A stretch of DNA of 64,000 nucleotides from Neobacillus sp. Marseille-Q6967 (lineage in GTDB: Bacteria > Bacillota > Bacilli > Bacillales > Cytobacillaceae), in assembly GCF_946151075.1 (NCBI RefSeq), contig NZ_OX267715.1, positions 558,001 through 622,000 on the forward strand, written 5' to 3'. Made by a program: the position numbers and the translations under genes. Shown here piece after piece: positions 56,824-64,000 of this stretch; position 1 is the stretch's first letter; each line of letters begins with the position of its first letter. The notes beneath the pieces are model-generated. The model did not search any database. It was not told the origin of the DNA and worked only from the letters and a program-made list of their open reading frames with translations.

Positions 56824-57804
56824 ATGCGACCTATTATTTTAGGCATTTTTGCCGCATTCTTTTTTGCTTTTACATTTATACTGAACCGTGCTATGGAGTT
56901 GGAAGGAGGGAGCTGGATCTGGAGTGCATCGCTTAGGTACTTTTTTATGGTTCCTTTTCTTTTAATAATTGTAATCATGAGAAAGAATCTTAAACCGTTG
57001 CTTACAGAGATGAAAAAAAATCCGCGAGACTGGGTTCTTTGGAGTATTGTAGGTTTTGGGTTATTCTATGGTCCCATTTGTTTCGCTGCAGCCTATGCCC
57101 CTGGCTGGCTAATTGCTTCTACCTGGCAAATAACCATTATTTCTGGTTCATTATTAGCACCTCTTTTTTTAGAAACGGTTATGACAAAAAAAGGACCTGC
57201 CCAAGTAAAGGGGAAGATTCCGTTTAAAGGCTTAACCATGAGTTTAATTATTCTAGTTGGAATTATTTTGATGCAGCTAGAGCAAGCTACTCATTTGTCA
57301 CTGGTGGAATTATTACTCGGAGTTATTCCGATTGTTATCGCTTCATTTGCTTATCCATTGGGCAATAGGAAAATGATGGATATATGCGAGGGCCGTTTAG
57401 ATGTATATCAGCGCGTATTAGGAATGACTGTCGCGAGCCTTCCGCTTTGGGTAATCTTGGCTATTTATGGATTTATTACGGTAGGTCCTCCGAGCATTGG
57501 GCAAACCTATCAGTCCGGTCTTGTAGCGATTACATCAGGTGTTATAGCAACGGTTTTATTTTTCCAAGCTACCGATCTTGTAAGGGGTAATATGCAAAAA
57601 CTCGGGGCCGTTGAAGCAACACAATCCATGGAGGTATTATTTGCATTAATCGGGGAGCTGATTTTGTTAAAGACTGCATTTCCGACATTTATATCATGGA
57701 CCGGAATGGTTTTCGTTATGGTTGGAATGATCCTTCACAGCTATGTATCGCACAAAATGACCCTGCCAAGAGGGGAAAAAATAAGTGTTGAACAAAAAGC
57801 ATAA
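56824..57804 (+). CDS. DMT-superfamily multidrug resistance efflux transporter
   Basis: 326 aa with ten hydrophobic helices in two repeats of five, as in the drug/metabolite transporters of the larger EmrE-like group. Parts: RPIILGIFAAFFFAFTFILNRAMELEGGSWIWSASLRYFFMVPFLL at the N-terminus, WLIASTWQITIISGSLLAPLFLE, and GVIATVLFFQATDLVRGNMQKLGAVEATQSMEVLFALIGELILL in the second half. The exported compound is unknown. Start ATG 56824, GAGGGGA upstream; the earlier in-frame ATG at 56797 lies before this site. Monocistronic. Confidence 0.85.
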   Translation: MRPIILGIFAAFFFAFTFILNRAMELEGGSWIWSASLRYFFMVPFLLIIVIMRKNLKPLLTEMKKNPRDWVLWSIVGFGLFYGPICFAAAYAPGWLIASTWQITIISGSLLAPLFLETVMTKKGPAQVKGKIPFKGLTMSLIILVGIILMQLEQATHLSLVELLLGVIPIVIASFAYPLGNRKMMDICEGRLDVYQRVLGMTVASLPLWVILAIYGFITVGPPSIGQTYQSGLVAITSGVIATVLFFQATDLVRGNMQKLGAVEATQSMEVLFALIGELILLKTAFPTFISWTGMVFVMVGMILHSYVSHKMTLPRGEKISVEQKA

Positions 57805-57810
57805 TGATAT

Positions 57811-57847
57811 AGGGATCCTTATCGTCAGCGGGTAAGGATCCTTTTTT
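57811..57847. terminator. Terminator between the DMT exporter and yetF
   Basis: Stem AGGATCCTTA / TAAGGATCCT with a 10-base loop, followed by TTTTT. Confidence 0.85.
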
Positions 57848-57849
57848 GT

Positions 57850-58710
57850 TTAATTACTTAAATATGGGGTAAGTTTATCAATGGTTTCTTGAAGTGTTTT
57901 TGCATTCTTTTTATACATTTGTTTGGATTTTTCACAGTCCGTCCCTAGTGAAAATATTTCTAAATCCGCTTGAGTCTTTTTTAAGGTTGCAAGTAATAGT
58001 GGTCGCTGAGACGGTGATGGAACTTGTATCTTATCATCATAAAGATCAACGGTTAGTTCTCCGTAGGAATCCACTTGGCCAATAAATACGTTATCAAGTG
58101 TTGCATTTAATTTGGTTAGTTCAGTATTTAGCCAGCTTCTGCTTTTTCCGGCTGAGCGTAAAGATTCATCGAGAATTTTTCCGTCCATAATGACAGTTTG
58201 TGGTTCTTTCTCATTCACCACTTTCATTTGCAAATCTTTAGGTGTAATGGGCCGGTTCTCTTTTTTTAATAATGCACTTAAATCTCCTTCAGGTTCAAGA
58301 ACAGCAAACTCAACATCGGCAATTTTAAAAATATTTTTTTGCCTTAATAGTGCTGATAATTCATCAATGGTATACTTTTCTTTCTTTAAATTGTCTTCTA
58401 ATACTTTCCCGTCTTTGATAAGGACTGTTCCCCGGCCTTCAACAAAGTCCCTGAATGATTTACTTTTTAATGCTATGATGTCAACTAATAATGTAGTCAA
58501 ACCAAATATGGCGATTGCCACCATTCCTTGAAACATATTCTTTTCAAGACCTGCTATCGCTTCCCCAGCAATACTTCCAATAGTGATTCCGGATATATAT
58601 TCAAAAAAGGAAAGCTCAGAGATCTGCTTTTTCCCCAATAATTTTGTAATTAAAAATAATAGTATTAAAAAGGAAAAAGACCGGATAAATAAATCAGCCC
58701 AACTTGGCAT
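57850..58710 (-). CDS. YetF/DUF421 membrane protein with DUF1657-like C-terminal domain
   Basis: 286 aa. Three N-terminal hydrophobic helices (about 8-80; LLFLITKLLGKKQISELSFFEYISGITIGSIAGEAIAG is the DUF421 mark), then a cytoplasmic alpha/beta domain with GRGTVLIKDGKVLEDNLKKEKYTIDELSALLRQKNIFKIADVEFAVLEPEGDLS. The last ~55 residues (TLKKTQADLEIFSLGTD ... YKKNAKTLQETIDKLTPYL) clearly resemble the two DUF1657 proteins encoded just upstream, so a DUF1657-like unit is fused to its end. YetF proteins accompany DUF1657 in the mobile spoVA operon linked to spore heat resistance. Start ATG 58710, GAGGTGAT upstream. Last gene of a three-gene operon. Confidence 0.87.
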   Translation of the reverse strand: MPSWADLFIRSFSFLILLFLITKLLGKKQISELSFFEYISGITIGSIAGEAIAGLEKNMFQGMVAIAIFGLTTLLVDIIALKSKSFRDFVEGRGTVLIKDGKVLEDNLKKEKYTIDELSALLRQKNIFKIADVEFAVLEPEGDLSALLKKENRPITPKDLQMKVVNEKEPQTVIMDGKILDESLRSAGKSRSWLNTELTKLNATLDNVFIGQVDSYGELTVDLYDDKIQVPSPSQRPLLLATLKKTQADLEIFSLGTDCEKSKQMYKKNAKTLQETIDKLTPYLSN

Positions 58711-58726
58711 TTTAAATCACCTCAAA

Positions 58727-58933
58727 TTATGACCCTTTATATTGTGGCTCAAGTCTTTCGAGCTCTAATACACGAGATTGTAAATCTTTTTTTACGGATT
58801 CTATTGTTGACATCGCTTCATGAAAAACCCTCTTTGCTCCATCATCCATGGAATTTAATGCAAGAGATGATAATTGTGATTCGATTGATTTTACATTAGC
58901 AAGACATTGCTTTACATTGGATACGATTGTCAA
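58727..58933 (-). CDS. DUF1657 protein (second in operon)
   Basis: 68 aa helical hairpin protein: TIVSNVKQCLANVKSIESQLSSLALNSMDDGAKRVFHEAMSTIESVKKDLQSRVLELERLEPQYKGS. It shares the plan of the neighbouring 67-aa DUF1657 gene: VKQxLxxxKSxxxxxxxxAL near the start and a Glu-rich end with EPQYK. The start is TTG at 58933, behind AAAGGGG; the longer open frame crosses the intergenic hairpin and is not used. It is 16 bases upstream of yetF, with which it is surely co-translated. Forespore expression is likely from context. Confidence 0.82.
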   Translation of the reverse strand: MTIVSNVKQCLANVKSIESQLSSLALNSMDDGAKRVFHEAMSTIESVKKDLQSRVLELERLEPQYKGS

Positions 58934-58984
58934 ACATGTTAACCCCTTTCCCATTTTTAATAAAACTAAAGAATTAAAATATAA

Positions 58985-59007
58985 AAGGGGTTGGCAAAAT
59001 GCCAACC
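58985..59007 (-). terminator. Hairpin between the two DUF1657 genes
   Basis: Stem GGTTGGCA/TGCCAACC; minus-strand tail CCCTTTTATATTTT. It may lower expression of the downstream genes rather than end the transcript. Confidence 0.6.
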
Positions 59008-59012
59008 TATAA

Positions 59013-59216
59013 TTATTGTTTGTATTGAGGCTCTTCGGACTCAATTTCCTGTAGGCGTGGTTCAAGGCTATCCAACACAGATTGTGTTTGCTGCGCTGCC
59101 TGTTGATAAAGTTTTTTGGCATTTTGGTTATCAGTTGCCAAAGCAAAAGTTTCAAAACTTGCTTGAGCGCTCTTAAGGCTAGTTAATGCTTGTTTTACTT
59201 GAGTTCCTACTGTCAT
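59013..59216 (-). CDS. DUF1657 protein (first in operon)
   Basis: 67 aa, all helical: TVGTQVKQALTSLKSAQASFETFALATDNQNAKKLYQQAAQQTQSVLDSLEPRLQEIESEEPQYKQ. This is a typical DUF1657 protein, known from the spoVA-2mob type operons of spore-formers. Start ATG 59216 with GAAGGA upstream. A sigma-G-like promoter lies 41-70 bases upstream. The central LKSAQASFETFALATD block recurs in the C-terminal part of the YetF protein of the same operon. Biochemical function unknown. Confidence 0.87.
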   Translation of the reverse strand: MTVGTQVKQALTSLKSAQASFETFALATDNQNAKKLYQQAAQQTQSVLDSLEPRLQEIESEEPQYKQ

Positions 59217-59256
59217 TACTAAATCCTTCTTTCATCTTAAAATGATATTACAGATG

Positions 59257-59286
59257 TATTATGCCGGGTGTAGTTTCTACTTATGT
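59257..59286 (-). promoter_or_regulatory. Sigma-G-like (forespore) promoter of the DUF1657-yetF operon
   Basis: Minus-strand ACATA (59286-59282), 18-base spacer, CATAATA (59263-59257), close to the sigma-G pattern GMATR / CATWMTA. Confidence 0.55.
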
Positions 59287-59429
59287 ATACATTCCAAATA
59301 GTGTAACAAACCAATTTTTGTGAAATAGGATGATTATTCATATTTTTATGAAACTTCATGGGGGATTTTACGTCTAAGCTTTTACTAATTATAGTAAGAT
59401 TATGGCTTATTAGAAGAAAGGGGAAGGTT

Positions 59430-60035
59430 ATGCTCATCGCAAGGAAGCGAGAATCATCGGATGAAAATATTGTTAAGCTAGTGGCGTATACAATTATTCT
59501 ATATGTTAGCAGTTTGTTTGTTCCTTTTGTTGTGGTTGCTTCTTTTCAAAGCATGATGTATGTTTCACGTTCACAATGGTTTTTCGAGACACCATTATCA
59601 GCTTATATCGGCTTTATGGTGGGGATGCTTATTATCGCTTTAACTCTTACTTTATATTTGATTTTTCGCCTAAGATCGAATAAAAGGATTCTAAAGGTAA
59701 TAGTAGGTAGTCTAATTTTACTTACAATTCCAGTTTTTATTTTTACTTCTACCTCCTATTATTATTTGGATGACAAAGGAATTCATTATAACAACTTAAC
59801 AAGCCTCAAAGAAAAAGAATATAAATGGGAAGATGTTGACACCTTCCACAAGGTGTATCGGAACCATCAGGGGACAACTGGATATTATCAGTTTAAATTT
59901 GAAATGGTAAACGGTGAAATGGTAACAATCCCATTTAGTGACAAGGTCCGTGAAAATCAAAGTAAAATTGAAGAGGTTGTCAACAAATTCAAGATTAAAG
60001 TAAAAGATAATTTTGATAATCCCATAACAGATTAA
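59430..60035 (+). CDS. Membrane protein with C-terminal PH-like domain, unknown
   Basis: 201 aa. Three hydrophobic helices (about 18-115; IILYVSSLFVPFVVVASF, IGFMVGMLIIALTLTLYLIF, VIVGSLILLTIPVFIFTSTS), then a soluble end (YYLDDKGIHYNNLTSLKEKEYKWEDVDTFHKVYR...GYYQFKFEMVNGEMVTIPFSDKV) that resembles the PH-like domains of small Bacillus membrane proteins. No named family recognised. Start ATG 59430 with AAAGGGGAAGG upstream; the frame from 59358 lies before this site. Convergent with the erythromycin-esterase-like gene. Confidence 0.7.
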   Translation: MLIARKRESSDENIVKLVAYTIILYVSSLFVPFVVVASFQSMMYVSRSQWFFETPLSAYIGFMVGMLIIALTLTLYLIFRLRSNKRILKVIVGSLILLTIPVFIFTSTSYYYLDDKGIHYNNLTSLKEKEYKWEDVDTFHKVYRNHQGTTGYYQFKFEMVNGEMVTIPFSDKVRENQSKIEEVVNKFKIKVKDNFDNPITD

Positions 60036-60071
60036 AAAGGTCTTCCTTCTATTTTAAAGGAAGACCTTTTG
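60036..60071. terminator. Bidirectional terminator
   Basis: Stem AAAAGGTCTTCCTT/AAGGAAGACCTTTT between convergent genes. Confidence 0.9.
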
Positions 60072-61325
60072 TTATAAAATTACTTTTTCTAAAACGAGAG
60101 GCTGTAAGGCATTGGTCTTGTCTATAAAAATAAAAGCGTCGTATCGCTTACTCATAACAGAGGGAACGTAATTTCCAAAATGTTCATACTCTGGACGATA
60201 CACAACCCCTATTGCTCGGTGGCCAATGGTCTCTAGGAACTCGGCGGTATTGGATTCATTAAATAACAGGCATTGATTATAGGCACCGGCTTGGTGAAGG
60301 AAATACTCCCAGCTGCCTTTTTGAGCAGGAGGAACGTTCATTACTTCAAAATTCACACCCCATTCTTCGGAAGCAATAACGGTACCGCTATAAGTGCCGA
60401 AACCAACGATAAAAACATCCTCAGGGGGCTGCTGTTCACGGATTAATTGGCCAACATTCACCATACCCTCAGCTTTCATATCCGTAGCTCTGGCATCACC
60501 AACATGGGTATTATGTTCCCAGATGATGACCTTCGCGTCATTATCATAATATTTTGTGACCGCATTTAAAGCTTCGACCATATGCCGGTCCCGGACATTC
60601 CAAGATTCAGAATCACTTAATACCATCGTTCGGTAATATTTTTCTGCGTTAGCTGTTACAATAGCATTTACTTCCATATTCAAGCTGTTTTCCTCATCAT
60701 CCTCAAAAATCCATTTATTTCTCCTTATTGATGCAAGAAGTTCCATAGCCTCTTGAATGCAGTTTTCAGACAAATATCCCGCAGAAACGGCATACGATTC
60801 ATGATTCCGATTATAGGGTTCAAAACAGGAAAATGCCTTTTTTGCCTCTGCAAGACCAGGATGGCCGCTCTTTTCTAAATAACGAAGTATTTCGTCCATA
60901 CTTTCCCACAAACTATAAACATCAAGGCCATAGAATCCGACCTTTTGTTTTCGGCTAGACTTTTCATTAAAATCACGGAGCCATTCCACTAAGTTAATGA
61001 TTTCTTTATTTGCCCACATCCAGGTTGGCCACCGATTAAAAGCTTCAAGGACTTCACGAATATCTCGTTTTGCGGGGCCTATACCTTTTATGTAACGGTT
61101 AATACTTTGACAAGAGGGCCAATCACCTTCTACTGCAATAATGGAGAACCCTTTTTCTTTTATCAGTCTTTTGGTCAATTCAGCACGGGTGGTGTAAAAC
61201 TCAGAAGTTCCGTGAGAAGCTTCTCCTAAAAGTACATATTTAGCATCACCGATTACCTCGATTAGAGGATCAAGGTCTAAAATCGACTCAAATGGTTTTG
61301 AATATTTTTTTATTGATTCTAACAT
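60072..61325 (-). CDS. Erythromycin esterase family protein
   Basis: 417 aa of the erythromycin-esterase-like (EreA/SuccC) hydrolase family. The marks are VLLGEASHGTSEFYTTRAELTKRLI (catalytic Glu/His region), IIAVEGDWPSCQSINRYI, FYGLDVYSLWESMDEIL, IIWEHNTHVGDARATDM (second His region) and VGFGTYSGTVIASEEWG. Chromosomal family members in Bacillus need not act on macrolides; the native substrate is unknown. Start ATG 61325 with TAGGAGAG upstream; the GTG at 61331 overlaps that site. Monocistronic. Confidence 0.85.
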   Translation of the reverse strand: MLESIKKYSKPFESILDLDPLIEVIGDAKYVLLGEASHGTSEFYTTRAELTKRLIKEKGFSIIAVEGDWPSCQSINRYIKGIGPAKRDIREVLEAFNRWPTWMWANKEIINLVEWLRDFNEKSSRKQKVGFYGLDVYSLWESMDEILRYLEKSGHPGLAEAKKAFSCFEPYNRNHESYAVSAGYLSENCIQEAMELLASIRRNKWIFEDDEENSLNMEVNAIVTANAEKYYRTMVLSDSESWNVRDRHMVEALNAVTKYYDNDAKVIIWEHNTHVGDARATDMKAEGMVNVGQLIREQQPPEDVFIVGFGTYSGTVIASEEWGVNFEVMNVPPAQKGSWEYFLHQAGAYNQCLLFNESNTAEFLETIGHRAIGVVYRPEYEHFGNYVPSVMSKRYDAFIFIDKTNALQPLVLEKVIL

Positions 61326-61400
61326 AAGCACTCTCCTACCACTTTGACTTTCTGTTGTTATTTTTCCTGATATGGTTAGTGCTTATCCTATTTAACTTAA

Positions 61401-61435
61401 CAAAAAAATAACTCTCTTTATCAAATAAGAGAGCT
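61401..61435 (-). terminator. Terminator of the minus-strand GNAT gene
   Basis: Stem CTCTCTT/AAGAGAG; minus-strand tail TTATTTTTTTG. Confidence 0.8.
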
Positions 61436-61447
61436 AAATTAAATGAG

Positions 61448-62230
61448 TTAGCGGTGCATGGTCCATCTGCCAATGTCTTTAAATCCAAGTCGTTTGTAGA
61501 TTCGTCCAGCTTCAGGATTATCATAGAAGAGACATAAAGTTTTACCTTCAGACAATACATCGTGAAAGAGTTTTTGCATAATACTGGTTGCAAGACCTTG
61601 ACGTCGGTGTTCCTTTCTAGTGCAGACTCCAACAATCATCGCGGATAGAGAATTTTCTGCTGTAGTGGATACACACGCAGTCATAACTCCATTTTCTTCC
61701 GTATAATAGGTTCTGCCCGTTTTTGTTTCCATTGCTTGAATCAATATATCCCGAGCATCACTTCTAATTTGAAATTCTTCGATGGTACTGCGAAGTTCGA
61801 GGATTCGGTCCACATCTTCCAACTCAGCCATCTTTATTGGAAGATGAATTGTTCCAAGGTGCTCACTAGTAAGGCACTCAGCGAAATAGGTGACCTGTTT
61901 TTTACCTAGTTTTAGAGATTCATAGGGTTCAAACTTTTCAACTAGGTCCGCTTTACCTGAAAGATAAATTGGCTGCTGGTAATCATTCATAATGGAAACA
62001 AACCCGCTTACATCATATTCGCCTTTAGTGTAAGGTATAAATGATTGATGAAATCTTAGCAGGACGGCTTCCAATTCGTCTTTTTGTGAAAAATCTCCCC
62101 AAATTTCCTGAAAGGGTGAATCATACCCAAATACTTCTAAATCCCCGATAATGAATAAGTTAATCGATGGTTCATCGCTTAAAAAAGCAAGGACCTTATC
62201 ATGGTCGTTCTGTGTCAATTTTCTAATCAT
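61448..62230 (-). CDS. GNAT family N-acetyltransferase (two-domain)
   Basis: 260 aa. The N-terminal half (MIRKLTQNDHDKVLAFLSDEPSINLFIIGDLEVFGYDSPFQEIWGDF) is a degenerate GNAT-like domain of the type found in DUF4081-like double GNATs. The C-terminal half holds the active acetyl-CoA motif VGVCTRKEHRRQGLATSIMQKL and ends LFYDNPEAGRIYKRLGFKDIGRWTMHR. Substrate unknown. Start ATG 62230 with AAGGAG upstream. Monocistronic, same direction as the esterase-like gene but separated from it by a terminator. Confidence 0.85.
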   Translation of the reverse strand: MIRKLTQNDHDKVLAFLSDEPSINLFIIGDLEVFGYDSPFQEIWGDFSQKDELEAVLLRFHQSFIPYTKGEYDVSGFVSIMNDYQQPIYLSGKADLVEKFEPYESLKLGKKQVTYFAECLTSEHLGTIHLPIKMAELEDVDRILELRSTIEEFQIRSDARDILIQAMETKTGRTYYTEENGVMTACVSTTAENSLSAMIVGVCTRKEHRRQGLATSIMQKLFHDVLSEGKTLCLFYDNPEAGRIYKRLGFKDIGRWTMHR

Positions 62231-62459
62231 ATAAAATCTCCTTATTACTCATAAGATAGTATTTAAAATCATATCAAATTTATATTATTTATAATAGTCT
62301 GGAATTCTTTAGGAATAGAATATTTAATTCCCAAGAAGCTGTCTCAATTAGAGGCGGCTACTTTCTTTTTACTAAAGATTAGACTTGTTTTGTAAAATTA
62401 GTCCTCATATTAATTAACACTAATGAAAAAAATAAAGTTAGGAAGGAGTTGCATACGAT

Positions 62460-62615
62460 ATGATGATAAAAAGAGATAAGAAAAACAGTCCTACAATTGC
62501 TCCTGGAATGGATGACCAAGAAGAATTAAATCAGGAAGCTTCTCAGGAAGAAATTGATAAAGGTGATTATACAAGTGTCACCACTTTATCTTTAGATGAA
62601 AATGACCCTAGCTAA
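62460..62615 (+). CDS. Small acidic protein, 51 aa, unknown
   Basis: ATGATG at 62460 (the second ATG, 62463, is also possible) with GGAAGGAG upstream at a slightly long spacing, stop TAA at 62613-62615. The product has a basic head (MMIKRDKKNSP), then an acidic, Gln/Glu-rich body (GMDDQEELNQEASQEEIDKGDYTSVTTLSLDENDPS). No membrane segment, cysteine or known domain. A terminator follows immediately, which supports it as a real gene. Function unknown to me. Confidence 0.6.
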   Translation: MMIKRDKKNSPTIAPGMDDQEELNQEASQEEIDKGDYTSVTTLSLDENDPS

Positions 62616-62623
62616 TTGATGAC

Positions 62624-62652
62624 CAACTGCCTAAGAAATAGGCAGTTTTTTT
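62624..62652 (+). terminator. Terminator of the 51-aa gene
   Basis: Stem AACTGCCTA / TAGGCAGTT followed by TTTTTT. Confidence 0.85.
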
Positions 62653-62673
62653 ATTTTGGTAGTTAAAGCAATT

Positions 62674-62711
62674 AGTTGATTGGAGCGAAGCACCTAAGAG
62701 CGTAAATCAAC
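62674..62711. repeat. Dispersed inverted-repeat element, copy 3 (tips only, 38 bp)
   Basis: AGTTGATTGGAGCG at one end and AAATCAAC at the other, matching the ends of the 132-bp element at 27641 but with nearly all the interior missing. Confidence 0.7.
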
Positions 62712-62827
62712 GGGTTATTATAACTAGAGCCTTTATTTTAAATTAGTTTGGATGCAGATTAATACAAAAAGTATTCAGACTTTTGTTATAATAATAATAC
62801 AACTTCATATTGGAAAGGGGCAGGATA

Positions 62828-63751
62828 ATGACAGAACTTCAAGAGGTGCGTTTAACTGAACAACAAGAAAGAATGATGGAGAATTTCCCAATTCAGCACC
62901 GAAGTCTTACAAAAAGTAAAATTCTCCAAAGGTGCCTATTGATAACATTTGGTGCTATATTAATGTCGGTGGGGCTTGAAATTTTCTTAGTTCCAAATCA
63001 TGTTATCGACGGCGGCATAGTTGGGATCTCGATCATTCTTTCTTATCTAACCGGATGGAAGCTGGGGCTATTTATTTTTATTCTTAATATTCCTTTCTTC
63101 TTTATTGGTTACAAACAAATCGGTAAGACCTTCGCTTTATCTACTCTTTATGGAATTATTATTCTTTCAATTGCTACTACTTTACTCCACCCTGTACCAG
63201 CGTTTACACAAGATATACTGCTTGCCTCTGTGTTCGGAGGGATTGTTCTCGGAATCGGGGTAGGATTGGTCATACGATATGGCGGATCCTTAGATGGTAC
63301 GGAAATACTTGCTATCCTTTTTAACAAAAAACTTCCTTTTTCGGTTGGCGAAATTATTATGTTTTTTAATTTATTTATTCTTGGAAGTGCAGGTTTTGTT
63401 TTCTCTTGGGACCGGGCGATGTATTCACTGATTGCTTATTTTGTCGCTTACAAAACCATCGATATAACCATTACAGGTTTAGATGAATCTAAATCTGTTT
63501 GGATCATTAGTGATCATGCAAGACAGATAGGGGACGCTATCATGAACCGCCTTGGCCGTGGTGTAACCTATTTGCACGGGGAAGGGGCATATTCTGGTGA
63601 TGATAAACAAGTTGTTTTTTGTGTCATTAATCGTCTAGAAGAGGCAAAATTAAAAGAAATCGTAACTGAAAATGACGAAAATGCCTTTCTTGCCGTTGCT
63701 GACATTGCGGAGGTAAGAGGCGGAAGGTTTAAAAAGCGGAATATCCATTAG
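62828..63751 (+). CDS. YitT family membrane protein (DUF2179 C-terminal domain), second paralogue
   Basis: 307 aa. A charged N-terminal extension (MTELQEVRLTEQQERMMENFPIQHRSLTKSKILQ) absent from the first paralogue, then five or six helices (LEIFLVPNHVIDGGIVGISIILSYL, LFIFILNIPFFFIGYKQIGK, VIRYGGSLDGTEILAILFNKK) and the cytosolic DUF2179 domain (KSVWIISDHARQIGDAIMNRLGRGVTYLHGEGAYSGDDKQVVFCVINRLEEAKLKEIVTENDENAFLAVADIAEVRGGRFK). Function unknown. Start ATG 62828, with AAAGGGGCAGG upstream. Divergence from the gene at 55127 suggests separate roles. Confidence 0.88.
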   Translation: MTELQEVRLTEQQERMMENFPIQHRSLTKSKILQRCLLITFGAILMSVGLEIFLVPNHVIDGGIVGISIILSYLTGWKLGLFIFILNIPFFFIGYKQIGKTFALSTLYGIIILSIATTLLHPVPAFTQDILLASVFGGIVLGIGVGLVIRYGGSLDGTEILAILFNKKLPFSVGEIIMFFNLFILGSAGFVFSWDRAMYSLIAYFVAYKTIDITITGLDESKSVWIISDHARQIGDAIMNRLGRGVTYLHGEGAYSGDDKQVVFCVINRLEEAKLKEIVTENDENAFLAVADIAEVRGGRFKKRNIH

Positions 63752-63896
63752 GTATTTGTCGAAACGGATAGATTTGTTAAGACTTTACTCATTTTATGTC
63801 GCATTAGGATGATTTCATATTGATATTAGGATCATTCTTTGTCGTAGATTGCGCTTACCGAGGAAATATTTTTAGGATAAAATACTTATATTTCCC

Positions 63897-63928
63897 ACAA
63901 AAGAGATGGCATTTCCCTGCCATCTCCT
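63897..63928 (-). terminator. Terminator of the truncated gene at the right edge
   Basis: Stem GAGATGGCA / TGCCATCTC; the minus-strand tail is TTTTG. Confidence 0.7.
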
Positions 63929-63935
63929 TGTTATG

Positions 63936-64000
63936 TTAAAACAGTAATTCATAAACCTCGTTTAGTTCATGTGCCCGTTTTTCGTCCTGCTCTTCCTTAG
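63936..64000 (-). CDS. C-terminal end of an unknown protein, cut by the window edge
   Basis: On the minus strand the last 65 bases read without a stop as KEEQDEKRAHELNEVYELLF and then TAA at 63936-63938, followed by a terminator. The gene body lies right of the window, so the product cannot be named; the visible part is a charged helix. Confidence 0.5.
   Translation of the reverse strand, partial: KEEQDEKRAHELNEVYELLF

Noticed and set aside
58934-59155. Extension of the second DUF1657 ORF to 142 residues
   Set aside because: It crosses the intergenic hairpin and part of the first DUF1657 gene; the TTG at 58933 has a good site and gives the family length.
57850-59216. Transposon-borne spoVA-2mob operon
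   Set aside because: Only DUF1657 and YetF genes are present; no spoVA genes, transposase or terminal repeats nearby.

Overview
The window looks like chromosome of an endospore-forming, low-GC Bacillaceae (Bacillus/Neobacillus type). The evidence is AGGAGG-type ribosome binding sites, frequent TTG starts, compact rho-independent terminators, and sporulation genes (H-type SASP, a YjcZ-family peptide, RacA, a DUF1657/YetF operon, a Spo0M-like protein) beside Bacillus-type housekeeping genes (Mrp antiporter, HelD, asnS, csp, ykuD). I see no rRNA, tRNA, prophage, transposase or CRISPR array. The only mobile-looking DNA is a small repeat family bounded by inverted repeats, with three copies of different length.

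Layout. 0-6 kb: 5'-truncated acyl-CoA dehydrogenase, sspH, an LTA synthase, an HD hydrolase and several very small genes. 6-9.5 kb: repeat element, then a TrpXYZ-like ABC importer. 9.6-13.6 kb: tyrosine/homogentisate catabolism (hppD, flavin-reductase-like gene, fumarylacetoacetase-like gene, hmgA). The importer upstream probably supplies aromatic substrate. 13.7-15.8 kb: Nudix hydrolase and aspartokinase. 16.5-25.8 kb: salt and osmotic island, with a BusR-like GntR/RCK_C regulator convergent with a CBS-domain osmoprotectant ABC importer, followed by the seven-gene Mrp Na+/H+ antiporter. 26-31.4 kb: small genes, nitroreductase, nitronate monooxygenase-like enzyme, NrnB, acyltransferase. 31.4-33.1 kb: racA and a second MerR/coiled-coil gene behind a sigma-H-like promoter with two Spo0A-box-like sites. 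33-39.3 kb: two Cof-type HAD hydrolases and the MurNAc recycling operon murQ-murR-murP-mupG with a cre site and a likely operator. 39.4-41 kb: a preQ1 riboswitch on a queuosine-precursor transporter, then a ydaO-type (c-di-AMP) riboswitch on a Spo0M-like gene. 41-47.2 kb: PLP enzyme plus CstR persulfide sensor, ykuD, DUF3870, and a CoA-transferase/acyl-CoA dehydrogenase operon behind a structured leader with a strong terminator. 47.3-57.8 kb: yceI with a long inverted repeat, helD, GNAT, asnS with an attenuator-like leader, csp, YitT, YvbH, a DMT exporter. 57.8-64 kb: DUF1657/YetF forespore-type operon, erythromycin-esterase-like gene, GNAT, second YitT, and the tail of a truncated gene at the right edge.

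The most interesting regions are (1) the racA plus MerR/coiled-coil operon with sporulation-type control, (2) the c-di-AMP riboswitch on a Spo0M-like arrestin-fold gene, with a BusR-like regulator and CBS-domain osmolyte transporter elsewhere in the window, (3) the unclassified leader before the CaiB/acyl-CoA dehydrogenase operon, (4) the DUF1657-DUF1657-YetF operon in which YetF itself ends in a DUF1657-like domain, and (5) a homogentisate operon without a maleylacetoacetate isomerase gene. All calls come from reading the sequence; no database search was run.
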